DNA of 64,000 bases from Desulfocicer vacuolatum DSM 3385 (lineage in GTDB: Bacteria > Desulfobacterota > Desulfobacteria > Desulfobacterales > Desulfobacteraceae): contig NZ_FWXY01000005.1 of the NCBI RefSeq assembly GCF_900176365.1, positions 62,001 through 126,000 on the forward strand, written 5' to 3'. This document shows positions 55,884 through 64,000 of this stretch, piece by piece (position 1 is the stretch's first letter; each line of letters starts with the position of its first letter). Made by a program: the position numbers and the translations under genes. Below the pieces are notes generated by a model. That model worked only from the letters and a program-made list of their open reading frames with translations. It did no database searches and was not told the DNA's origin.

Positions 55884-56464
55884 GGCTCAATTCCTTTAAA
55901 GATAATATCATTGATCAGATCTGTAACAGCTGAGGTGTTTATATCTTGATTAAAGATAATGGCATCAAGACAGGCATGTTCAATGGCACCCACCATAACT
56001 TTGAGCAATACATGGGAATCAATGTTTTTTTTGAGTTCTCCCCGGGCCATGCCGTTTATGATGATTTCATGTATAAAAGATTCAATGGACATCATTTTGG
56101 CATGGGCATTGGATTGAAAATATTCAGGGCTGTTTCTTACTTCAAGAAGCAAAATTCTGCTAAACACCCTGTTTTTCAAATATGCTCTGATGGTGGTCAG
56201 AATGAAAATTTTTAATTTTTCAACGGTTGTCTCTTTTTTCATTATTTTTGCTGTGAGCAACCGGTGAAATATGGTGAGGTTTTCTCCAAGCAGTTCAAAC
56301 AGGAGATCTTTTTTATCCCTGAAGTATTTATAGATCAAACCCTCTGTGACCCCGGCTTCCCGGGCAATATTGGCAGTGGTCACGGCATTAAAATTTTTTT
56401 GTTCCAAAAGCCTGGAGAGGGCATCTAATATTTTAATTTTTCCAGGTGGTTGATATTGAGACAT
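55880..56464 (-). CDS. TetR-family transcriptional regulator
   Basis: This 194-residue TetR repressor has an N-terminal helix-turn-helix (FNAVTTANIAREAGVTEGLI then YKYFRDKKDLLFELLGENL) and a C-terminal ligand-binding domain rich in helices. It overlaps the acyl-CoA synthetase gene and probably regulates it in response to an acyl-CoA. No palindromic operator was spotted in the 56465-56634 upstream region. Confidence 0.92.
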   Translation of the reverse strand: MSQYQPPGKIKILDALSRLLEQKNFNAVTTANIAREAGVTEGLIYKYFRDKKDLLFELLGENLTIFHRLLTAKIMKKETTVEKLKIFILTTIRAYLKNRVFSRILLLEVRNSPEYFQSNAHAKMMSIESFIHEIIINGMARGELKKNIDSHVLLKVMVGAIEHACLDAIIFNQDINTSAVTDLINDIIFKGIEP

Positions 56465-56634
56465 TGTTTTATCTACCCTAAATTGATTTGATCAATGGGC
56501 ATCCTTCACTTCCTTTTTACACTTTTCAGAGCAATTGTCCCTTTTGGGGAATAAGTTTTCAAAAAAATGTGAGCTACTTTTGGGGTCAGATGATGGATGC
56601 CGATCAATGCATTAGAACTATATGACTCGGTGCA

Positions 56635-56820
56635 ATGTTTTTTATTAGAAAATAAAACTTCCGGGCAAGCTCAGGCAGAGCCGCCCCTCCGATGGGCAAT
56701 AGGAACCGGGCAATTGAGCTGTCTACGGCCATTGCCTGTCGGGGGGGGGCGGCGGTATAATACCATTTGGCTCCGCGTCTACGACCCTATATTTGTTGTG
56801 TCCGATAGGTCATGTGGGTT
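56635..56820 (+). repeat. Family A repeat, copy 5
   Basis: The head TTTTTTATTAGAAAATAAAA is followed by CTCAGGCAGAGCCGCCCCTC, a shorter core (CAATTGAGCTGTCTACGGCC, having lost the ACAGTTCCGG part), a right arm of poly-G type, and the tail TTTGGCTCCGCGTCTACGAC. The left arm CCGATGGGCAAT faces ATTGCCTGTCGG. Confidence 0.8.
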
Positions 56821-56896
56821 TACATGAATTAAATGCAACATTTAATCGGGTAAGTGAAACTTACTCACGTTTTTTGTTAAAGTCAATATTTTTTTT

Positions 56897-57069
56897 ATAT
56901 GAAATACTCCGCCAATCAGAGGCGTATTTCAAGCTTCGTTATGGGCGGAACCGAATCAAAATACGGTCCGCCCATGGCGGTTTATATGAAATACTCCGCA
57001 AATCAGGGGTGTATTTCAAACTTTGTTGTGGGCGGAGCGAGGACAGAATAAGGTCCGCCCGTGGCGGTT
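56897..57069 (+). repeat. Two tandem family C units
   Basis: Units of about 87 bases start ATATGAAATACTCCGC at 56897 and 56984 and end GGTCCGCCCATGGCGGTTTA and GGTCCGCCCGTGGCGGTT. Each contains GGGCGG facing GGTCCGCCC. They stand between family A copies 5 and 6. Confidence 0.82.
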
Positions 57070-57240
57070 ATATGAAAAGGTCGTGCTCAAGTACCCTCAG
57101 CAGAGCCCCCCCGACGGGTAATAGGAACCGGACAATTGAGCTGTCTACAGTTCCGTCCGGGCCGGGGCGGCATAATATCATTTGGCTCCGCGTCTACGAC
57201 CCTATATTCGTTGTATCCGCCAGGACATGCCCGTTATATA
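57070..57240 (+). repeat. Family A repeat, copy 6
   Basis: CCTCAGCAGAGCCCCCCCGA, GGTAATAGGAACCGGAC, the core CAATTGAGCTGTCTACAGTT, a shortened right arm (GGCCGGGGCGGCATAATATC) and the tail TTTGGCTCCGCGTCTACGAC. It follows the family C tandem directly. Confidence 0.8.
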
Positions 57241-57260
57241 CAAAGTAATGTTCAATTGTT

Positions 57261-57310
57261 CTCAGCAAACCCCTTGAGAGGGCAATGGGAAGCGGTCAAT
57301 CCAAAATTGT
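57261..57310 (+). repeat. Family A fragment, copy 7
   Basis: CTCAGCAAACCCCTTGAGAG, GGCAATGGGAAGCGGTCAAT resembles the left half of family A but stops there. Bases 57311-57475 hold no further repeat or gene start that I can support. Confidence 0.55.
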
Positions 57311-57475
57311 CATTCATGATTACAATGATGAGATTGAATTTCTTCTTGACATCACCTTTTTTTATCAATAGTTAATTTGGTGAGAATAAACATGTTTGCT
57401 TTAATCAAAAAACAAACTCAATTCTTGTAAAATCAGCTTAAAAAGCTTGATCATCAAGTAAAAGGAGACATCCAT

Positions 57476-58036
57476 ATGATTGAAATAAGGTTCCACGGGC
57501 GGGGGGGGCAGGGAACGGTGCTGGCCTCCATTTCCCTGGCCAAAGCTTTTTTTGATTCCGGATACCAGGTGCAGACGTTTCCATTGTTCGGGGTTGAACG
57601 ACGGGGAGCGCCGGTGGAGGCTTTTTTAAGAATTTCCAAATCCGATATCCTTGTGCGGAGCAATGTTTACACCCCGGATCATCTGGTGGTCATGGACAGT
57701 AAACTGCTCACGGCCATTGATGTTACCCGGGGACTTAAAAAAAATGCCATGATCCTGATCAATGGTTCAGAGCCCCCGGATGACATGACACCGTTTAAAG
57801 ATTTTAAAGTGGCCATGGTGGATGCCGCAGCCGTTGCCTTGGAAAACGGCCTTGGCAGCCGGACCCGGCCCATCATTAATACGGCCATGCTGGGGGCCTT
57901 TTCCCGGGTCATGGCAATGCCGGACATGAAATACATTGAAAAGGCCATTTTAAAAGAGGTGCCGGTGAAGCAAGATCAGAATGTGGCAGCAGCAAAGCAG
58001 GCATATGGTGCTGTGAAAATTATGGATAATAAATAA
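57476..58036 (+). CDS. 2-oxoacid:acceptor oxidoreductase gamma subunit (PadE-like)
   Basis: This 186-residue gamma subunit starts IEIRFHGRGGQGTVLASISLA and has PLFGVERRGAPVEAFLRIS and MLGAFSRVMAMPDMKYIEKAI, typical of pyruvate- and phenylglyoxylate-type gamma subunits. It leads a four-gene cluster (gamma, flavoprotein, alpha, beta). An AAAGGAG lies 7 bases before the ATG. Confidence 0.9.
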   Translation: MIEIRFHGRGGQGTVLASISLAKAFFDSGYQVQTFPLFGVERRGAPVEAFLRISKSDILVRSNVYTPDHLVVMDSKLLTAIDVTRGLKKNAMILINGSEPPDDMTPFKDFKVAMVDAAAVALENGLGSRTRPIINTAMLGAFSRVMAMPDMKYIEKAILKEVPVKQDQNVAAAKQAYGAVKIMDNK

Positions 58037-58062
58037 ATGGCTAAAAAGCGCAGGGAGGTTCA

Positions 58063-59838
58063 ATGGAATCCCAGGCAATGATAAAAGACAAACCCACGTT
58101 CCAAGGGTTAACGAACAACGTATCACTGTACATCTCAAAATCCCATGCAAGCTCAAGGATAAATAAAACCGGATCATGGCGATTTGCCCGCCCGGTGTAT
58201 GAAAATAAGACCGCTCCCTGTAGTGCATCCTGTCCGGCAGGCAATTATATTCCCAAAGTGGTGATGCACCTTTCCAAGGAAAATATCCATGGGGCCTTCA
58301 GGGCCTTGATCCAGGAAAATCCCTTTCCGGCCACCTGCGGCAGGGTTTGTTTCCATACCTGTGAATCTGCCTGTAACCGTGGGAGCCAGGATCAGGCTGT
58401 GGCCTTTCGATGCCTGGAAAGGTACATTGGAGACATGGCCATCACCGAAAATTTTCCCCTGGATGCCAAATCCCTTGCTGCCGGGAATGCCGGGAATATA
58501 AAGGTGGCAATATTGGGGGCCGGTCCGGCAGGTTTGTCTGCGGCCTTTTTTCTCACCCGTCTGGGGTTTTCCTGTGAAATTTTTGAATCCACGGACAAGG
58601 CCGGTGGGGTCATGCAATGGGGAATTCCTTCCCATCGTCTGCCAAAATCAGTGCTGGACCATGAAATCCAGAGAATTGTCAACATGGGGATAAAAATTCA
58701 TTACAACCATTCCCTTGATGCTGAATTCATGACCACGGCCCATCATTCTTTTGGTGCAATGTTTATCAGCCCCGGACTTTCGGTTCCCCTGACCATGGGA
58801 ATTGAGGGAGAATCCCATATTCACCAGGGATTACAGCTGTTAATGGATATCCAGACAAAGGATATGCCTTTAAAACAGGGCAGGGTGGCAGTGATCGGTG
58901 GCGGTAATACTGCCATTGATGTGGCAAGGTCTCTGAAACGCCTGGGAGCTGACCCGGTAATTGTGTATCGCCGACGCAAACAAGATATGCCCGCCTTTGC
59001 CCAGGAAATTGTGGATACAGAAAAAGAAGGCATTGAAATCATTGAATTAAAATCTCCGGTGGCAGTTCAAAAAATTGACAAAGGATTTATTTTGAATCTT
59101 GTCAGCATGGCACCGGTTACAGAAAAAGGCAATGATGGACGAACCCGGGTGATGCCCGTGGATAACACCCCAGAGACCATGATTTTCAGTGAAATTTATT
59201 CAGGAATCGGGGCAACACTCCATGATAGCTGGAAAGCCGATGCCGATGCCCCGGAGTCCGCCATTAAGCTTGATCATGTGGATTTTCATCTTAAAGACAT
59301 TCCTTTTCTCTACGGTGGAGATTGCGTAAATGATGTTCAAAGCGTGACCCACGCCATTGCATCGGGCAAGGAAGCTGCCATTGCTTTATCGGCATATGTT
59401 GATTCCGGCATCGATTCTGTCAAAAAAACCGTGGACATCTGCCGGCTGGGTGCAGGAAAAGCCTTGTCCATGGAGATATATTTACAGGGTGAAAGACGTC
59501 TCAACTCAGATCATGTGGTGACAGATACGGAAATCAACCTGGATTATTTTACATCAACCCCCAGAATTGAGCCTGGGCATATTCCACTTAAAACTTCGGT
59601 GACCTCCTTTAAAGAGGTGGAAAAAACTTTCACCCGGGAAGCGGCCATGGCAGAGGCCCTGCGCTGTTATCAATGCGGATTTTGTAATGAGTGTGAAAAC
59701 TGTCGAATTTTTTGTCCGGAAATTTCCATCACACGGCAAAATGGCAAAAAGATGATTGATCTGGATTATTGCAAGGGGTGCGGGGTCTGTTCGGTGGAGT
59801 GTCCCCGGAACGCCATCACCATGGAGGAGGAAAAATGA
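58063..59838 (+). CDS. FAD/NAD(P)H oxidoreductase (GltD-like) fused to a ferredoxin domain
   Basis: This 591-residue flavoprotein has an N-terminal Fer4_20-type Cys region (CSASCPAGNYIPK; CGRVCFHTCESACNRG, about 46-110), an FAD fold (VAILGAGPAGLSAAFF, about 148), an NAD(P) fold (VAVIGGGNTAIDVARSLKRL, about 278; IVYRRRKQDMPAF), and a C-terminal two-cluster ferredoxin (CYQCGFCNECENCRIFCPE with extra Cys; CKGCGVCSVECPRN). It would move electrons between the oxidoreductase and NAD(P). GGGAGG lies 5 bases before the ATG, and the stop overlaps the alpha ATG. In phenylglyoxylate dehydrogenase PadH and the delta ferredoxin PadF are separate; here they seem fused. Confidence 0.9.
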   Translation: MESQAMIKDKPTFQGLTNNVSLYISKSHASSRINKTGSWRFARPVYENKTAPCSASCPAGNYIPKVVMHLSKENIHGAFRALIQENPFPATCGRVCFHTCESACNRGSQDQAVAFRCLERYIGDMAITENFPLDAKSLAAGNAGNIKVAILGAGPAGLSAAFFLTRLGFSCEIFESTDKAGGVMQWGIPSHRLPKSVLDHEIQRIVNMGIKIHYNHSLDAEFMTTAHHSFGAMFISPGLSVPLTMGIEGESHIHQGLQLLMDIQTKDMPLKQGRVAVIGGGNTAIDVARSLKRLGADPVIVYRRRKQDMPAFAQEIVDTEKEGIEIIELKSPVAVQKIDKGFILNLVSMAPVTEKGNDGRTRVMPVDNTPETMIFSEIYSGIGATLHDSWKADADAPESAIKLDHVDFHLKDIPFLYGGDCVNDVQSVTHAIASGKEAAIALSAYVDSGIDSVKKTVDICRLGAGKALSMEIYLQGERRLNSDHVVTDTEINLDYFTSTPRIEPGHIPLKTSVTSFKEVEKTFTREAAMAEALRCYQCGFCNECENCRIFCPEISITRQNGKKMIDLDYCKGCGVCSVECPRNAITMEEEK

Positions 59839-61001
59839 AGCATGTGATTGAAGGCAGTCATGCCATTTCTGAAGCGGTGAAACTTGCCCGGGTGGATGTG
59901 GTTTCCGGGTATCCCATCACCCCCCAGACCCATATCATTGAGGCCATTTCCGAGTATTGTGCCAATGGCGAAATGAAAGCAAAATTTATTCCCGTGGAAA
60001 GTGAACATTCGGCCATGGCAGCCGTTGTGGGGGCCGCAAGCACCGGAGTACGCACCTTCACCGCCACCTCATCCCACGGCCTTGCCCTGATGCACGAAAT
60101 GCTTCACTGGGCCGCCGGTGCCAGGCTTCCCATTGTGCTTGGGGAAGTCAACCGGGCCCTGGGGCCGGGGTGGAACATCTGGATGGACCAGAGTGATTCC
60201 CTTGCCCAGAGAGATACCGGGTGGATACAGCTCTATTGTGAGAACGGGCAGGAGGCCATGGATACCACCCTTTTTGCCTTTCGCCTGGCAGAGCTTGTAA
60301 ACCTGCCGGTGATGGTGGTCATTGATGCTTTTTTTGTTTCTCACACCTTTGAACCGGTGGCCATACCCGAGCAGGAGCATGTGGATGATTTTTTACCCCC
60401 CTATGAACCCCGCATTGCCCTTGATCCTGACAATCCCTTTGCTTTGTTTCAAATGGCTCCCCCCAATGTATATATGGAGATGCGCCAGAGTATTCACAGG
60501 GCCATGGAACACACCCTTGATATTTATCATGAGGTGGAGAACGAGTTTGACGCTGTATTTCATCGTCGATACGGCATGATTGAAGAAATTAACTGTGAAA
60601 ATGCCGATATTATACTGGTGACCACAGGATCTGCCACCAGCACTGCCAGGCAGGTGCAGATGGACATGGAAAAACAGGGGGAACGCTTTGGTATTTTAAA
60701 AATCAAAACATTTCGTCCCTTTCCCGGAAAGGCTATTTGTAATGCGCTGCAAAAAGCAAAAAAAGTGGCTGTGCTTGATAGAAACTTCTCCTTTGGGTCC
60801 GGTGGCATTTTTGCCCAGGAGGTCAAAGGGGCGTTACAGGTTCTTTCCCAGGGACCTGTTGTATTTAATTATATTGCCGGGCTTGGGGGGCGGGATATCA
60901 CCCCGGATATCATTTCGGAAGTTTATTTAAAAACCAGGGACAGGGATCTGCCCCCTTGTGGCAGTGAGTGGCTGGGAACCTCCCCCCGTGATGAGAATTA
61001 A
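59835..61001 (+). CDS. 2-oxoacid:acceptor oxidoreductase alpha subunit (PorA/PadG-like)
   Basis: This 388-residue alpha subunit has VSGYPITPQTHIIEAISEYC, PVESEHSAMAAVVGAASTGV, TATSSHGLALMHEMLHWAAG and a C-terminal transketolase-like region (ILKIKTFRPFPGKAICNAL). The frame is open further upstream, but GGAGG at 59824-59830 fits the ATG at 59835, which overlaps the upstream stop. The substrate might be pyruvate, another 2-oxoacid or phenylglyoxylate. Confidence 0.92.
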   Translation: MKHVIEGSHAISEAVKLARVDVVSGYPITPQTHIIEAISEYCANGEMKAKFIPVESEHSAMAAVVGAASTGVRTFTATSSHGLALMHEMLHWAAGARLPIVLGEVNRALGPGWNIWMDQSDSLAQRDTGWIQLYCENGQEAMDTTLFAFRLAELVNLPVMVVIDAFFVSHTFEPVAIPEQEHVDDFLPPYEPRIALDPDNPFALFQMAPPNVYMEMRQSIHRAMEHTLDIYHEVENEFDAVFHRRYGMIEEINCENADIILVTTGSATSTARQVQMDMEKQGERFGILKIKTFRPFPGKAICNALQKAKKVAVLDRNFSFGSGGIFAQEVKGALQVLSQGPVVFNYIAGLGGRDITPDIISEVYLKTRDRDLPPCGSEWLGTSPRDEN

Positions 61002-61132
61002 AAAATTTCATTGTTTTTGGCATTTGAATTTTTCTGATTTGATTCCCATGGGACAATGGATCATCCATTGCTGATTCCAGGCATCAATCATGATGTTAAA
61101 TTTTGAATTTCTTTTTACAGGAATCTATATAT

Positions 61133-62014
61133 ATGCAAACATTAAATATTTCTGATGTTGATTTTGCAGAACCCGGAAACATGAGCTGTCCCGGATGTGG
61201 TGCAAGCATTGCCATGAATCTGGCGTTAAAGGCTCTGGGGCAGGACACCATTTTGGTGATTCCCGCCTGTTGCTGGGCCATCATTGCAGGCCCCTATCCC
61301 ATGTCATCTTTAAAAGTACCCATCCTTCACACAGCCTTTCCTTCGGCGGCGGTGACTGCAAGCGGGGTCCGGGCGGGCCTTGACATGAAAGGGGACACCA
61401 AGACCACTGTGGTGGCCTGGGCCGGAGACGGGGGCTCCTTTGACATTGGCATTCAGTCTCTATCCGGGGCTGCCGAGCGGAACGATGATATTATTTTTGT
61501 ATGCTATGACAATGAAGCATATATGAACACCGGGGTCCAAAGAAGCTCTTCCACCCCCTACGGCAGTCGCACCACCACCACACCGGGACAGGGATGGAAA
61601 AAAACCCGGAAAAAAAATATGATTGAAATCATGGCAGCCCATGGCGTTTCCTATGCAGCCACTGCCAACATTGCCTACCCCGAGGATCTTATTCGAAAAT
61701 TTAAAAAAGCCCGGGAACTTAAGGGTGGTACACGCTTTATCCATGTTTATGCCACCTGTACAACAGGATGGGGAGCCCCATCGGAGTATGCGGTTAAAAT
61801 CGCCCGTCTTGCCACCCGGTGTAATCTGTTTCCCCTGTACGAGGTGGAAGACGGCATCACTTACACCCTCAACGAAAAAGGTGATACGCCGGTGGATGCA
61901 TACCTGAACCTGCAGGGACGCTTTAAGCATCTTTCACTGGAAGATAAAGCAGGCATCCAAAACCAGGTTGACAAGGATTTTGCAGTGCTGAAAAATAAAC
62001 TTTCGGTTTGTTAA
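61133..62014 (+). CDS. 2-oxoacid:acceptor oxidoreductase beta subunit (PorB/PadI-like)
   Basis: This 293-residue TPP-binding subunit has the Fe-S Cys motif MSCPGCGASIAM, a further Cys pair (IPACCWAII), the TPP motif GDGGSFDIGIQSLSGAAERN with CYDNEAYMNTGVQRS, and CTTGWG near the C-terminus. These four Cys fit the beta-subunit cluster of PFOR-type enzymes. The ATG at 61133 has only a weak AGGA. A 131-base gap separates it from alpha. It completes the set. Confidence 0.93.
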   Translation: MQTLNISDVDFAEPGNMSCPGCGASIAMNLALKALGQDTILVIPACCWAIIAGPYPMSSLKVPILHTAFPSAAVTASGVRAGLDMKGDTKTTVVAWAGDGGSFDIGIQSLSGAAERNDDIIFVCYDNEAYMNTGVQRSSSTPYGSRTTTTPGQGWKKTRKKNMIEIMAAHGVSYAATANIAYPEDLIRKFKKARELKGGTRFIHVYATCTTGWGAPSEYAVKIARLATRCNLFPLYEVEDGITYTLNEKGDTPVDAYLNLQGRFKHLSLEDKAGIQNQVDKDFAVLKNKLSVC

Positions 62015-62211
62015 ACGATCCTGTCCCGATGCTGCCTATATTCTCTGTTTCAATCTTCAGCCGGTGGATACTTTGTTTGCTGCGTTTTCAAAAAAGTGTC
62101 CACTGCTTTGTATCATGAACAGGCAGAAAGGGGGATTGCCAATATTTATTGCCTTTTTCATCGTGAATAGATATCCTTTTATAAAATCTTCAGGAAGTAT
62201 AAGGGGGTATC

Positions 62212-64000
62212 ATGCTTACCATTGAAAAACTTTTTCTGCGAAATATGATCATCGCCATTTTCACGGCCATGGGATTTTTATATTTATTTTGGATTTACAC
62301 GGAGTACACCGCTTTTGTGACGGAATCCCGTCAGATGAAAATTGAATATATCAAATCCCAGAAGAAAACCTTGAAACATCAGGTGACAATGGTACTCGAT
62401 TATATTCAATACATGGAAGCGCAGACTGAAACTCAATTGAAAAAGACCATTCAAAACCGGGTAAAAGAAGCCCATGCCCTTGCCTCCAATCTTTATGAAG
62501 AAAATAAAGAAGTAAAACCAAAGGCAGAAATAGTCAAAATGATTAAAGATGCCCTTCGACCCATTCGCTTTAACAACGGCAATGGGTATTTTTTTGCATT
62601 TTCCATGGATGGAACTGAAATTTTATTTGCCGACCACCCGGAAATGGAAGGCAGAAACATGCTGTCCGTCCAGGGACCCGGTGGAGACTTTGTTGTAAAA
62701 GATATGATTGAAATCCTAAAAGAAAAGAGCCGTGGATTTTATCAATATACCTGGACAAAACCCGGTGACACCGGCCGTTCGTTCCAGAAAATTGCCTATG
62801 TAAAATATTTTAAACCCTATGGCTGGGGTATTGGGACAGGGATATATATACAGGACATGAAAGAGCAGATCCAAACGGATGTTCTGGAACGGGTCAGTAA
62901 CATGCGGTTTGGACAGAACGGATATTTTTTTGGCAGTGAGTATGGGGGATTTCCATTGTTCACCAACGGAAAAATTACCCGGGGCGGAGATAATCTCTGG
63001 AATCTTACTGACAGCGATGGGGTCAAAATTATCCAGGAAATGGACCGGGTTTCAAAAAAGCCTGAAGGCGGGTTTATCCAATATTCCTGGCATAAACTTG
63101 ATTCCCAAATTCCCATCCCCAAGCTTGTGTATGTGCAAAATATTCCCGACTGGAAATGGATTATCGGTGCAGGTATTTACATTGATGCCATTGACAGCAC
63201 CATCCTGTCGTGGAAAAATACGCTTTACAAAAATTTTAGAAATAAAGCCGTTACAAGTTTTATTCTCTTTTTCGCAATGTCTCTGGTCATCTATTTCTGG
63301 GCCAGACATCTGGCGGGTAAGGTTCAGCAAAGCATTAAAACCTTTGGGAATTTTTTTGAAGAGGCCTCTTTAACATCCACCTACATTGATCCGGAATCCC
63401 TGCCTTTTTTTGAGTTCAGAAACATAGCCCTTGCCGCCAATCAAATGGTTGAAATACGAGAACAAACCCTTGAAGCCCTTGAACTCAGCGAAAAAAGGTA
63501 TGAAAAATCCCAGCTCATGGGCAAGGTGGGAAACTGGGAATATCATATTTCCACCCAGAATTTCTGGGGATCAAAGGGGACAAAACGAATTTACGGATTT
63601 GATCTGGACAAAGAGTTCCTGACAGTGGCGGATGTGGAGCGCTGCATACCCCAGAAAACAGACATACACCAAATTATGATGTCACAAGTTAATAAATCAT
63701 CCACAATACCGTTGGAATTTAATATCACCACCCAAAACACCGGTGAACAGAAAACCGTCATCACCATGATGGAACTGGAAGAAGATGATAAAGGTACCCC
63801 CCATAAGATCAACGGCGTGCTCCAGGATGTCACCCAGTTGAAAAATCTGGAAAAAGAACTTCGACAGGCCCATAAGATGGAGGCGGTGGGGACACTTTCC
63901 GGCGGTATTGCCCATGAGTTCAATAACATATTGGGCGTGATACTGGGCAATGCAGAACTTGCCATTGAAGATTTTCCCCAGGATGATCCCCGGGGTTATT
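62212..64000 (+). CDS. Cache-domain sensor histidine kinase (3' end beyond window)
   Basis: This frame starts at ATG 62212 (AAGGGGG 4 bases before it) and is open to the last base, so at least 596 residues are visible. A first membrane helix ([18 protein letters not shown]) is followed by two tandem Cache_2-like periplasmic domains ([72 protein letters not shown]). A second helix ([16 protein letters not shown]), a HAMP/PAS-like region and the start of HisKA ([19 protein letters not shown]) come after. Cache domains sense small organic ligands. It probably controls the upstream oxidoreductase cluster (inference). Confidence 0.9.
   Translation, partial: MLTIEKLFLRNMIIAIFTAMGFLYLFWIYTEYTAFVTESRQMKIEYIKSQKKTLKHQVTMVLDYIQYMEAQTETQLKKTIQNRVKEAHALASNLYEENKEVKPKAEIVKMIKDALRPIRFNNGNGYFFAFSMDGTEILFADHPEMEGRNMLSVQGPGGDFVVKDMIEILKEKSRGFYQYTWTKPGDTGRSFQKIAYVKYFKPYGWGIGTGIYIQDMKEQIQTDVLERVSNMRFGQNGYFFGSEYGGFPLFTNGKITRGGDNLWNLTDSDGVKIIQEMDRVSKKPEGGFIQYSWHKLDSQIPIPKLVYVQNIPDWKWIIGAGIYIDAIDSTILSWKNTLYKNFRNKAVTSFILFFAMSLVIYFWARHLAGKVQQSIKTFGNFFEEASLTSTYIDPESLPFFEFRNIALAANQMVEIREQTLEALELSEKRYEKSQLMGKVGNWEYHISTQNFWGSKGTKRIYGFDLDKEFLTVADVERCIPQKTDIHQIMMSQVNKSSTIPLEFNITTQNTGEQKTVITMMELEEDDKGTPHKINGVLQDVTQLKNLEKELRQAHKMEAVGTLSGGIAHEFNNILGVILGNAELAIEDFPQDDPRGY

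Noticed and set aside
56897-57069. CRISPR array
   Set aside because: Only two long adjacent units without spacers, and no cas gene in the window.
56793-57248. A 151-codon plus-strand frame
   Set aside because: It runs through family C and A repeats; repeated residues reflect the DNA repeats rather than a protein.
1-64000. tRNA or rRNA genes
   Set aside because: No cloverleaf-like or rRNA-like segment was noticed in the intergenic regions; a tRNAscan run would settle this.

Overview
The window looks like a chromosomal segment of a Desulfobacterota sulfate reducer, most likely Desulfobacteraceae. No rRNA or tRNA gene is present, so this rests on gene content. The clues are a TunR-type regulator divergent from a TSUP transporter (an arrangement described for sulfate-reducing deltaproteobacteria), two complete 2-oxoacid:acceptor oxidoreductase clusters, an ADP-forming acyl-CoA synthetase, and moderate GC with many interspersed repeats. 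About 50 genes are supported. Both window ends cut a gene (hrpB at the left, a Cache-type histidine kinase at the right).

Layout: 1-5.7 kb holds hrpB, a receiver-histidine kinase and a sigma-54 activator. 5.7-8.7 kb holds an IS66 scar, tunR, a candidate operator/promoter, a TSUP permease and a degenerate mobile element. 8.8-15.7 kb is a repair block: recB, nfo, recD, with no recC. 15.7-19 kb holds uspA, a truncated cyuA-like gene with its own signals, FMN riboswitch-ribB, and a rhodanese-ferritin fusion. 19.5-23.3 kb holds a DUF3089 lipoprotein and a PIF1-like helicase. 23.4-29.2 kb is a tripartite RND efflux operon, divergent from an EamA transporter across a large palindrome. 30.5-34.3 kb holds a DinB-fold protein, a class V aminotransferase and a DEAD-box helicase. 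34.4-42.9 kb is a minus-strand aa3-type oxidase locus (ctaB, coxII, coxIV, coxIII, coxI, Sco, DOMON, DUF2231, MauE/DoxX, rhodanese), broken by three repeat elements.

43.1-47.3 kb is a Vor-type oxidoreductase operon (ATPase, ferredoxin, alpha, beta, gamma, ACT protein) ending at a strong terminator. 47.4-51.6 kb holds acyl-CoA dehydrogenase, a cupin regulator, ilvE and a homocysteine methyltransferase. 51.6-53.5 kb is a type II restriction-modification pair. 53.7-56.5 kb holds an ADP-forming acyl-CoA synthetase with its TetR regulator. 56.6-57.3 kb is a repeat cluster. 57.5-62.0 kb is a second oxidoreductase cluster (gamma, flavoprotein-ferredoxin fusion, alpha, beta) resembling phenylglyoxylate dehydrogenase. 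The sensor kinase follows.

Working together (inference): IlvE can turn branched-chain amino acids into 2-oxoacids, Vor oxidises these to acyl-CoA with ferredoxin reduction, and acyl-CoA dehydrogenase and the ADP-forming synthetase can process the CoA esters and recover ATP. The oxidase locus suggests oxygen detoxification or limited respiration.

The least explained component is a set of interspersed repeats. Family A (six copies plus a fragment, all in one orientation) has a long GC-rich hairpin whose arms change together. Family B is a short palindromic element with terminal inverted repeats. Family C is a GGTCCGCCC-containing unit. They are often fused to one another. No transposase for them is visible in the window.
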